Made by a program: the position numbers and the translations under genes
The notes under the pieces: generated by a model
Seen by the model: the letters and a program-made list of their open reading frames with translations, nothing else
Databases searched by the model: none
Told to the model about the DNA's origin: nothing
In this document: positions 8,549 through 15,502 of the stretch, piece after piece
Position numbering within the stretch: the first letter of the stretch is position 1
How the letters are laid out: each line of letters starts with the position of its first letter
DNA from: Treponema sp. UBA4377
GTDB lineage: Bacteria > Spirochaetota > Spirochaetia > Treponematales > Treponemataceae
NCBI GenBank assembly: GCA_002391235.1
Contig: DGRX01000021.1
Span: 1 to 64,000 of the forward strand
Reading direction: 5' to 3'
Length of the DNA stretch: 64,000 nucleotides

Positions 8549-10252
8549 CTAATCTTGCAGCGCCTCGTAGCCTTCTTCGCCGGTGCGGACTTTGACTACG
8601 TTCTGAACGTCGTAGACAAAGATCTTTCCGTCGCCGATGTGGCCGGTGTACAAAACTTCCTTGGCCGCGGTGATTACAAGGTCAACTGGAACTTCGCTTA
8701 CGACGATGTCAACCTTAATCTTTGGCAGCAAGCTCATTTCCATTTCAACGCCGCGGTACTTTTGCGCGTGTCCGCGCTGGACGCCGCAGCCAAGAACATT
8801 TGTCACTGTCATGCCGGTAACGTTGATGTCGTTCATCGCGGCTTTTAGTTCCTCAAACTTGCTTTGGCGCGTGATGATTGTGACCATGTGGAACTTGGCT
8901 CCGGGCTTTTTTGAAGCCTTTGAAACAGGAACGGCCTTTTCCATCGGAACGTCGCCAGTCACGCCTGAAACGTTGGCGGCGCTAAGGCCTCCGATTCCAG
9001 CCTCTCCGCCTGTCATGACTTGCGGAGCCATGATAAAGCCGCCGTAAGCGCTGTCGATTCCGTGCTCCAGCTTGTCAAGGCCGATGACTTCTTCCTCGCG
9101 GCTTGCGCGAAGTCCGTGGAACTTCTTGATCAAGGTGAACGTTATCAACATGCAGACTGCTGTCCAAGCGACGATCGTAAATTCTCCAAGGCACTGAACG
9201 CCAAGGTGCTTGAATCCGCCGCCGTAGAAAACGCCGCTCTCAACGTTGAACAAGCCGTCGGACAAGGTTCCCCAAATGCCGTTTGCAAGGTGGACGCCTA
9301 CGGCTCCAACCGGGTCGTCGATGTGAAGCTTAAGGTCCAAGCCTTCTACAACGACCACTACGATGATGCCGGCTACGATGCCGATGATTGTCGCTCCAAG
9401 CGCGTCAACCGTGGCGCAAGTCGGAGTGATGGCCACAAGGCCGGCGAGCGCGGCGTTCAAGGTCATCGAGACGTCGGGCTTTCCGTTCTTGAACCAAGTG
9501 AAGAACATTGTCGTGATGGCGGCAACGGCGGGCGCGATTGTCGTAGTCGTGAAAACGGCGGCGAGTCCGCCAACGCCGCCCAATTGGACGCAGGCCGCGC
9601 CGTTAAATCCGTACCAACCGAACCACAAGATGAAGGTTCCCAAGGCGCCAAGCGTAAGAGAGTGGCCGGGAATGGCGTGGGCCTTTGTGACCTTTCCGTT
9701 TTTGTCGTAGTCGTACTTTCCGATGCGCGGCCCAAGGAAGATGGCTCCAATCAAGGCCGCCACGCCGCCTACGGAGTGAATCGCAGCGCCGCCGGCAAAG
9801 TCAACGAATCCAAGCTGGACCAGCCAGCCTTGGCTGTTCCAAACCCAGCCGGCTTCAATCGGGTAAACGACCGCGCTGATTACCGCCGAGTAAATGCAGT
9901 AGGCCGAAAACTTTGTTCGTTCCGCCATTGAGCCGGAAACGATTGTGGCTGCTGTGGCGCAGAAGACCAAGTTAAAGACAAAGCTTGACCAATCAAGGTC
10001 GGCAAAGTTTGTGAAAAGCTGCAAGTTGGGCTTTCCGATGACGCCGAACAAATAATTTTCGCTCATCATCAAGCCAAAGCCCAAGAACATGAACATCGGA
10101 GTTCCGATGCAGAAATCCATCAAGTTTTTCATTATGATGTTTCCCGCGTTCTTCGCTCGCGTAAATCCAGTCTCAACCATCGCAAAGCCGCACTGCATGA
10201 AGAACACAAGGGCGGCGCCGATCAGGAACCAAACGCTCCATACTTCAGACAT
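8549..10252 (-). CDS. amt: Ammonium transporter (Amt) fused to a C-terminal PII domain
   Basis: 567 residues. The N-terminal part, about 420 residues, is an 11-helix Amt channel. It includes GGAAIHSVGGVAALIGA, the family signature region, and the pore histidines. From about residue 455 (FHMVTIITRQSKFEELKAAM) the protein becomes a PII (GlnB) domain with a T-loop containing KYRGVE and the ATP-site segment TGHIGDGKIFVYDV. PII normally plugs the channel as a separate protein; here the sensor is tethered to it. The T-loop tyrosine is present. The start is the ATG at 10252 with AAGGAGG seven bases upstream. The gene is monocistronic and preceded by three hairpins. Confidence 0.93.
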   Translation of the reverse strand: MSEVWSVWFLIGAALVFFMQCGFAMVETGFTRAKNAGNIIMKNLMDFCIGTPMFMFLGFGLMMSENYLFGVIGKPNLQLFTNFADLDWSSFVFNLVFCATAATIVSGSMAERTKFSAYCIYSAVISAVVYPIEAGWVWNSQGWLVQLGFVDFAGGAAIHSVGGVAALIGAIFLGPRIGKYDYDKNGKVTKAHAIPGHSLTLGALGTFILWFGWYGFNGAACVQLGGVGGLAAVFTTTTIAPAVAAITTMFFTWFKNGKPDVSMTLNAALAGLVAITPTCATVDALGATIIGIVAGIIVVVVVEGLDLKLHIDDPVGAVGVHLANGIWGTLSDGLFNVESGVFYGGGFKHLGVQCLGEFTIVAWTAVCMLITFTLIKKFHGLRASREEEVIGLDKLEHGIDSAYGGFIMAPQVMTGGEAGIGGLSAANVSGVTGDVPMEKAVPVSKASKKPGAKFHMVTIITRQSKFEELKAAMNDINVTGMTVTNVLGCGVQRGHAQKYRGVEMEMSLLPKIKVDIVVSEVPVDLVITAAKEVLYTGHIGDGKIFVYDVQNVVKVRTGEEGYEALQD

Positions 10253-10266
10253 ATTCAGTCCTCCTT

Positions 10267-10324
10267 AAAAAATAAAAACGGCGACGGCCAGACATTGCGC
10301 GCATGCCCGGCATCATCGCCGTTT
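10267..10324 (-). terminator. Third leader terminator of amt, next to the ribosome site
   Basis: RNA stem AAACGGCGA / TCGCCGTTT (10324-10316 with 10285-10277) followed by TTTTTATTTTTT and directly by AAGGAGG. Transcription would stop just before the ribosome binding site. Confidence 0.6.
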
Positions 10325-10332
10325 AACGACAA

Positions 10333-10375
10333 AAGCCGCGAAAAGCGTTTTCTTAACAGAAATCTTCCGCGGCTT
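10333..10375 (-). promoter_or_regulatory. Second leader hairpin of amt
   Basis: RNA stem AAGCCGCG / CGCGGCTT around a 27-nt loop and followed by TTTTG. It is a weak terminator or an accessory structure between the ANTAR-type leader and the third hairpin. Confidence 0.5.
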
Positions 10376-10383
10376 CATTGCCC

Positions 10384-10432
10384 AAAAAAAATATAAGGCG
10401 CCGCAGATTTTTCTACGACGCCTTTGCCTTAG
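10384..10432 (-). promoter_or_regulatory. ANTAR-type antiterminator hairpin and terminator, amt leader
   Basis: CTAAGGC-AAAGGC-GTCGTAG (10432 to 10413) is a 7-bp stem with one A-G mismatch and a hexaloop with A1 and G4. The terminator GGCGTCGTAGA / TCTGCGGCGCC (10422 to 10397) followed by a T-rich run begins at loop G4. The arrangement matches the asnB leader base for base in the shared GGCAAAG...GTCGTAGA part. Confidence 0.78.
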
Positions 10433-10440
10433 TTGAGCAA

Positions 10441-10469
10441 TTTATATCGCGCCCAAAAATTTTTGTCAA
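10441..10469 (-). promoter_or_regulatory. Promoter of amt
   Basis: TTGACA (10469-10464), a 17-bp spacer and TATAAA (10446-10441) on the minus strand. The predicted start at about 10434 is two bases before the hexaloop hairpin. Confidence 0.85.
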
Positions 10470-10503
10470 GCGCTTTAAAAAAAATTCGTGAAAAAAAATG
10501 CTA

Positions 10504-10532
10504 TTGACATAAAAGCCCGATAGTTCTATAAC
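10504..10532 (+). promoter_or_regulatory. Promoter of carA
   Basis: TTGACA (10504-10509), a 17-bp spacer and TATAAC (10527-10532). The start is expected near 10539. Confidence 0.85.
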
Positions 10533-10543
10533 ATTAGCAATTA

Positions 10544-10610
10544 GAGCAAGGGCGCTCGTTTGCTTTGAAGGCTTATTGTTTTCAAAGGAAGCGGGCGCCT
10601 TTTTTCTTTT
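10544..10610 (+). promoter_or_regulatory. ANTAR-type antiterminator hairpin and terminator, carA leader
   Basis: GAGC-AAGGGC-GCTC (10544-10557) is a perfect 4-bp stem with a hexaloop having A1 and G4. The long terminator stem (arms 10551-10569 and 10581-10599, one mismatch) followed by a T-rich run (10600-10610) starts at loop position 4, as in the asnB and amt leaders. The stem sequence is otherwise unrelated, so only the architecture is conserved. Confidence 0.75.
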
Positions 10611-10619
10611 GGGGGAAGA

Positions 10620-11762
10620 ATGGCAAAGGCATTTTTGATTTTGGCGGACGGAACGATTTTTGAAGGCCAGTCAATCGGAGCTCAAGGCTCGACAATCGGC
10701 GAAACGGTTTTCACAACCGGAATGACAGGCTACATCGAAACGCTAACCGATCCCAGCTACTACGGGCAAATCGTAACCCAAACGTTTCCTCTTGTCGGAA
10801 ACTACGGCGTGATTCCTTGCGACTACGAAAGCAAAAAATCTTGGGTCAGCGGCTACATCGTCCGCGAGCTTTGCGACTCGCCTTCCAACTTCCGCTCGCA
10901 AGGCAGCCTTGACGCTTTCTTAAAAGCGCAAAAAATTGTCGGCATCGCTGGAATCGACACCCGAGCGCTCATAAAAAAAATCCGCGAGTCCGGCGTGATG
11001 AACGGAATGATTTTGAGCGGCGTCGAATGCGCTCCCAAAATTGACGAAAGCCTCTTGCAAAAAATCTCTTCCTACAAAATTCAAGGCGCGGTCCAGTCCG
11101 TTCAAGGCTCAAGCAAGGAGGGGGAAGTCTCCCCCTGCGCGTCCGCTTCGCCGGCCGCTACCCTCTCTCCTAAGGGGGCCGCCCCCTTAAAATCCCCCGC
11201 GCAGGGCCGTCATATAGTTCTTTGGGACTTTGGCGCCAAGGCCAACATCCAGCGCGAATTGGAAAAGCGCGGCTGCCGCGTCACAATCGTTCCGTGCTCC
11301 GCCAGCGCGGCCGACATTCTTTCTTTAAAGCCGGACGGAATAATGCTTTCAAACGGTCCCGGAGACCCGGCCGAAAACACATCAATAATAAGCCAAATAA
11401 AAAAGATCGCCGATTCGCGGATTCCGATTTTTGGCATTTGCCTGGGCCACCAGCTTTTGGCCTTGGCGCGCGGCTGCAAAACCTCAAAGCTTAAGTACGG
11501 GCACCGGGGCGCGAACCATCCTGTAAAAGACGAGCGGATCGGCCGCGTATACATCACAAGCCAAAACCACGGCTACGCCGTTGAGGCCGCCTCGATTCCT
11601 TCATGCGCGCAAGTTTCGTTCACTAACGCCAACGACCAAACCGTCGAAGGCTTGCGCTACACGGACATTCCGGCCTTTAGCGTCCAGTTCCACCCGGAAG
11701 CCTGCGGCGGCCCCCACGACACAAACTTTTTGTTCGACGAATTTTTGTCGCTTGCAAGATAA
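10620..11762 (+). CDS. carA: Carbamoyl-phosphate synthase small (glutaminase) subunit
   Basis: 380 residues. It hydrolyses glutamine and passes ammonia to CarB for carbamoyl phosphate. The N-terminal domain (TGMTGYIETLTDPSYYGQIV) is followed by a class I amidotransferase domain from about residue 200 (HIVLWDFGAKANI), with the nucleophile in FGICLGHQLLALA and the His/Glu pair in QFHPEA. Residues about 168-196 between the domains are a foreign linker made by a family A repeat. The start is the ATG at 10620 with GGGGGAAG upstream. carB is not adjacent. The leader suggests nitrogen control rather than, or in addition to, pyrimidine control. Confidence 0.95.
   Translation: MAKAFLILADGTIFEGQSIGAQGSTIGETVFTTGMTGYIETLTDPSYYGQIVTQTFPLVGNYGVIPCDYESKKSWVSGYIVRELCDSPSNFRSQGSLDAFLKAQKIVGIAGIDTRALIKKIRESGVMNGMILSGVECAPKIDESLLQKISSYKIQGAVQSVQGSSKEGEVSPCASASPAATLSPKGAAPLKSPAQGRHIVLWDFGAKANIQRELEKRGCRVTIVPCSASAADILSLKPDGIMLSNGPGDPAENTSIISQIKKIADSRIPIFGICLGHQLLALARGCKTSKLKYGHRGANHPVKDERIGRVYITSQNHGYAVEAASIPSCAQVSFTNANDQTVEGLRYTDIPAFSVQFHPEACGGPHDTNFLFDEFLSLAR
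11120..11206. repeat. Family A palindromic repeat inside carA (sense orientation, more diverged)
   Basis: Begins GGGGGAAGTCTCCCCC (11120-11135), then a CCGCTTCGCCGG middle and GCCGCTACCCTCTC as in the other copies. The 3' part has an additional GGGGGCCGCCCCC palindrome. It lies on the coding strand but in a different frame from the asnB copy, and it has no stop. It encodes the linker between VQSV and RHIVLWDF. Confidence 0.75.
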
Positions 11763-11821
11763 GCGGCGGGCGAAACTCGGCTTTTAATTGAAAAAAACTT
11801 CCTCAAAAAAAATCATTCCCA

Positions 11822-11857
11822 AAAGTGACATTTTCCTTTACAATAGTTGTCTAATAA
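11822..11857 (+). promoter_or_regulatory. Putative ECF sigma promoter 1 (sigma gene)
   Basis: AAAGTGACA (11822-11830), 16 bp, TTGTCTAATAA (11847-11857). The same two blocks with the same spacing occur before the TonB-dependent receptor at 15450. The GTC in the -10 block is typical of ECF promoters. The site lies just upstream of the sigma gene, so autoregulation is likely. Confidence 0.7.
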
Positions 11858-11874
11858 TACGACGGAGTTGTAAT

Positions 11875-12372
11875 TTGAAGGCTTCATTTACAAACAAGGA
11901 TTTTTCCGAACTCTATCAAAAATACGGGCCGATGGTTTTAAGACGCTGCCGCGCGATTTTGAAGGACGAAGAAAAGGCTTTGGACGCGATGCAGGACGTG
12001 TTTTTGCGAATTCTCGAAAGCAAGGACAAAATAAAGAACGCTTGCGCCAGCCTTTTTTACGTCACCGCGACGCGCGTATGCCTTAACAAAATCAAATCGG
12101 AAAAACTAAGGTCCGGCCCGGACTTTGAAAAAGTCGCCCAATTCATGGCGGACGATTTTTCTGAGACGGAGAAGGAAAAAATAGACGCGGCGCTGGCCAT
12201 CGAAAAGATTTTTGAAAAGCGCGACCACAAGGATTCTTTGATCACGACGCTTCACTTTGTAGACGGCCTTACGCTGGAAGAAACGGCGGAAGAAATCGGC
12301 ATGTCGGTGTCCGGCGTGCGAAAGCGAATTAGGGAATTGCAAAAATATTCCTTAAAACTTATGGAGGGCTAG
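11875..12372 (+). CDS. ECF-type RNA polymerase sigma factor
   Basis: 165 residues from a TTG start at 11875, with GGAG at 11864-11867. An earlier in-frame ATG at 11788 would run through the promoter-like blocks and is unlikely. Region sigma-2 is at about 10-60 (ELYQKYGPMVLRRCRAILKDEEKALDAMQDVF) and region sigma-4 at about 115-160 (LTLEETAEEIGMSVSGVRKRIRELQ). The stop is followed four bases later by a membrane protein that is the probable anti-sigma factor. It probably drives both this operon and the receptor operon. Confidence 0.88.
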   Translation: MKASFTNKDFSELYQKYGPMVLRRCRAILKDEEKALDAMQDVFLRILESKDKIKNACASLFYVTATRVCLNKIKSEKLRSGPDFEKVAQFMADDFSETEKEKIDAALAIEKIFEKRDHKDSLITTLHFVDGLTLEETAEEIGMSVSGVRKRIRELQKYSLKLMEG

Positions 12373-12376
12373 CGGC

Positions 12377-13156
12377 ATGATTCCACAATTATTGTTAGAA
12401 GAAATCAATCTAGGCGAAAAGGACGCCAAAGACTACTACAAAAAATACGGCAAGGAAGAGTTGGAAAGCGCCTTGGCCCAACTAAAAAAATCCGACCAGG
12501 AAATTCTTTCCGCCTACCCGGCGCCCAATTTTAGGCCCGCGGTTGTCGGTGATGGCAATGGCGCGGACAAAGAGGCTCCGGCGGGCAAGGACAAACCAAA
12601 CATTTACGTCCGACTGAACAAGGCGCGTCCCTTCTTCTTCGCGGCGGCGGCGCTTTTGGTCCTAGCCCTTTTCGCTCCCGTAACGCTTAACACAATCAAA
12701 AGCCTTGGCGGCTCCCAGTCAGTCCGCCTTAAGGGAAGCGGCCAGCACCAAATCCGCCTTTACAAGCAATCCGGGGCGGACGCCGTTCAACTTAAAAACG
12801 GAGAGGCCGTACAAGAAAGCGACTTGGTTCAAATAACCTACATTCCCGGAAGCTACAATTACGGCGTCATCTTTAGCGTTGACGGAAACGGAAACGTCAC
12901 AAGGCATTTTCCTGACGCTTCTTGGCAGGCGGAAAAGCTTCAAAAGACCGGCGAGGAAGTTCCGCTTGCCTTCTCCTACGAGTTGGACGACGCGCCTAAA
13001 TACGAATGCTTTGTTTTTGTCGCGTCAAAAAATCCCTTTGACTTTTCCAAAATCGAATCGCTTGACAAAAACCAAATCAGCGTTGACTTCCTTAAAAAAG
13101 GCTCTTACCTGCCCAAGGACTGCGACGGCGCGCTTTTTGTCTTGAACAAAAAATAG
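12377..13156 (+). CDS. Membrane anti-sigma factor-like protein
   Basis: 259 residues. A cytoplasmic N-terminus of about 83 residues is followed by one membrane helix (about 85-103, FFFAAAALLVLALFAPVTL) and an external beta-rich domain of about 150 residues (IRLYKQSGADAVQLKNGEAVQESDLVQITYIPG) that resembles DUF4384-type domains. GGAGG of the ribosome site overlaps the end of the sigma gene. The position and topology suggest an anti-sigma factor. No zinc HxxxCxxC motif is seen, so the assignment rests on context. Confidence 0.7.
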   Translation: MIPQLLLEEINLGEKDAKDYYKKYGKEELESALAQLKKSDQEILSAYPAPNFRPAVVGDGNGADKEAPAGKDKPNIYVRLNKARPFFFAAAALLVLALFAPVTLNTIKSLGGSQSVRLKGSGQHQIRLYKQSGADAVQLKNGEAVQESDLVQITYIPGSYNYGVIFSVDGNGNVTRHFPDASWQAEKLQKTGEEVPLAFSYELDDAPKYECFVFVASKNPFDFSKIESLDKNQISVDFLKKGSYLPKDCDGALFVLNKK

Positions 13157-13186
13157 ATTGCCTGTAATTTTATTGATGGAATGACT

Positions 13187-15436
13187 ATGAAAATGACTTG
13201 CATAAAAAAAATCGCCTTGGCCGCCCTTGTGGCGCTGGCGGCAAACCATATTTTCGCGCTAGACCAAAGCGCCGGCGTTGAGCGCTACGGGCTTTACATC
13301 GGTTCCAACGACGGCGGCAAAAGCCAAGAGCGGCTTTTGTACGCGGGAACGGACGCAATCGCCTTTCAAAAAATCATGACCGAAATCGGAGGCATTTCCA
13401 AATCAAACGGAATCCTCCTGCTTGATCCGGCGAAGGAAGACGTTGACAGCGCCTTTGAAGTTATTTCCGAGCTGATGAAAAAAAAGCAAAAGGACGCCAA
13501 GCGCTCCGAATTTGTCTTTTACTATTCGGGCCACTCGGACGAGAACGCGCTATTGTTGGGAAAAACAAAATACGATTACTCGTCGCTCAAAGCCGCGATT
13601 ACAAACGTTCCCAGCGACGTCCATGTGGTGATCCTTGACTCTTGCTATTCCGGCAACTTTATCCGCACAAAGGGCGGGCAAAAGCAAAAGCCATTTTTGA
13701 TGGACGACTCTTCCGTCGTAAAGGGCCACGCCTACTTGTCGTCAAGCTCGTCGCAGGAATCGTCGCAAGAGTCAGACGAAATCGGCTCGTCCTTTTTTAC
13801 AAACGCGATGATCACGGGCTTGCGCGGAGCGGCAGACACTTCGGGCGACAAGAAAGTGACCTTAAACGAATTGTACTCCTACGCCTTTAACGAAACGCTT
13901 TCAAAGACAGAAAAGACCGACGACCCCCAGCACCCAAACTACAACATAACCTTAGTCGGTTCTGGCGACCTTGTTCTTTCCGACGTTTCGGCCTCGGACT
14001 GCGTGTTGACTTTGGCGCGCGAGCTTACTGGCCGCGTAATCGTTCGCGACAAAAACTCAAAGCTGGTCGCCGAAATCAACAAGACGACGCAGCTTCCGAT
14101 TTACCTTGCGCTTGAGGAAGGCCAGTACGGAGTCACCGTAATCGGCGAGCGCTCAACATTGCAGGGAAGCTTTGCGCTAAGCCCAAAAAAGACTTACGCG
14201 ATTTCGCCGGCAAACCTTTCGCCTGTCGCGCGCTCCGAAACCAGAAGCCGCGGAAGCGAAGCGGAAGAGCAGCCGCAGACCGGCGCGGCCGAAACGATTG
14301 GCGAAAGCGACTTGCTTAGAATGCCGATTGTCTTTTCGATCTTTTGCAACGAGTTCTACCTTGCGGCCAAGAAGCCGATATCGACAAAGCTTTCGCTGGC
14401 CTTGTTCCGTTCCCACGTGTACGAGGCGAACGGAGTGATGGCGGCCGGAATCGGAAACGAAACGACGATTTTAAATGGAGCGCAAGCGGCTGGAATCTAC
14501 AACATCGCGCAAGACGTGAACGGAGCGCAAGCCGCCGGCATCTTTAACTTTGCGAAGAATGACGTTAACGGAGCGCAAGTGGCCGGCATTTTCAACTACG
14601 CCCAAAACGTAACAGGCGCGCAAGCGGCTGGCATTGTGAACGTCGCAAACGACGTAAAATACGCGCAGGCGGCTTGGATTTCAAATGTCGCAAAGGGAAG
14701 CTTTACCGGCGCCCAAGGCGCGTGGATTTCAAACGTCACCATGGGAGACTTTAAGGGCGCGCAAGGAGCCTGGCTTTCAAACGTAACGCTTGGAGAATTC
14801 AAGGGCGTCCAAGGCTCCTGGCTTTCAAACGTCGCGCGAAAAGACTTTACGGGCCTCCAAGCCGCTTGGCTTTCAAACGTCGCTTGCGGCAACGTAAAGG
14901 GCGTTCAAATCGGCTTCTTTAACTTTTGCAAAGGAAACGCGGACTTCCAGCTGGGCTTGATCAACTATTCGCAAAACGGAATCTTTGAAGTCGCCGCGTC
15001 CTACACGACCGACCAAAAAATCCGTCTTGTCTTGAACAGCGGAAACAAGCATTTGTACGGAATCTTTGGCGTCTTACTGAATCCCGAAGGCTTTGGAAAA
15101 AAGGCCTTGGAACAGTACGGCGCCCTGGTCCTTGGCTTGGGAACAAGGGTCGAGCTTTGGAAGTTCAACTTTGACTTTGCCATTATGGGCAACGAAGTGA
15201 TTTTCGCCAACGAAAAAAGCGACAAGGTTCATGCCGAATGGTTTCCGTCCGCAAGAATCGAGGCCGGCTTTACGCCAATCCCGCATCTTAACGTTTTTGC
15301 CGGCTTTGGAATGGCCTTTGAATTCCCCGGAAACAGGGACGCCTTTATCGCCCACAAAAGGAACATGGCCATCGACGCGGGAAGCGCCACCCTGTACCCG
15401 GAATTTGACTTTGGCCTTAAATTCCGCCTGCGCTAA
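13187..15436 (+). CDS. Exported caspase-fold (peptidase C14) protein with LA_2272-type surface repeats
   Basis: 749 residues. A signal peptide ends near ANHIFA (24). The caspase-like domain spans about 33-270 with the dyad His116 (YYSGHSD) and Cys153 (LDSCYSG). At about 430-580 there are some nine repeats of 16-20 residues of the type NGAQAAGIFNFAKN, like those of spirochaetal LA_2272-family surface proteins. The last 170 residues look like an outer-membrane beta structure ending in FRLR. ATG 13187 is preferred because GGA lies six bases upstream; ATGs at 13181 and 13193 are alternatives. It follows the anti-sigma gene by 30 bp. The role is unknown; export and proteolysis are inferred. Confidence 0.82.
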   Translation: MKMTCIKKIALAALVALAANHIFALDQSAGVERYGLYIGSNDGGKSQERLLYAGTDAIAFQKIMTEIGGISKSNGILLLDPAKEDVDSAFEVISELMKKKQKDAKRSEFVFYYSGHSDENALLLGKTKYDYSSLKAAITNVPSDVHVVILDSCYSGNFIRTKGGQKQKPFLMDDSSVVKGHAYLSSSSSQESSQESDEIGSSFFTNAMITGLRGAADTSGDKKVTLNELYSYAFNETLSKTEKTDDPQHPNYNITLVGSGDLVLSDVSASDCVLTLARELTGRVIVRDKNSKLVAEINKTTQLPIYLALEEGQYGVTVIGERSTLQGSFALSPKKTYAISPANLSPVARSETRSRGSEAEEQPQTGAAETIGESDLLRMPIVFSIFCNEFYLAAKKPISTKLSLALFRSHVYEANGVMAAGIGNETTILNGAQAAGIYNIAQDVNGAQAAGIFNFAKNDVNGAQVAGIFNYAQNVTGAQAAGIVNVANDVKYAQAAWISNVAKGSFTGAQGAWISNVTMGDFKGAQGAWLSNVTLGEFKGVQGSWLSNVARKDFTGLQAAWLSNVACGNVKGVQIGFFNFCKGNADFQLGLINYSQNGIFEVAASYTTDQKIRLVLNSGNKHLYGIFGVLLNPEGFGKKALEQYGALVLGLGTRVELWKFNFDFAIMGNEVIFANEKSDKVHAEWFPSARIEAGFTPIPHLNVFAGFGMAFEFPGNRDAFIAHKRNMAIDAGSATLYPEFDFGLKFRLR

Positions 15437-15449
15437 AAAAATAAAATTT

Positions 15450-15485
15450 AAAGTGACAGTTTTAGCGGCCTCGCTTGTCTTATAA
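15450..15485 (+). promoter_or_regulatory. Putative ECF sigma promoter 2 (TonB-dependent receptor operon)
   Basis: AAAGTGACA (15450-15458), 16 bp, TTGTCTTATAA (15475-15485). The spacing and both blocks match the site at 11822. It is intergenic, 18 bases before the receptor start codon. Confidence 0.72.
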
Positions 15486-15502
15486 ACAACGAGGTTGTTA
15501 AA

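Noticed and set aside
9020..9931. 303-codon open frame on the strand opposite amt
   Set aside because: It lies fully antisense to a clearly conserved gene. Such shadow frames are common here because GC-rich third positions remove stops. No ribosome site or domain.
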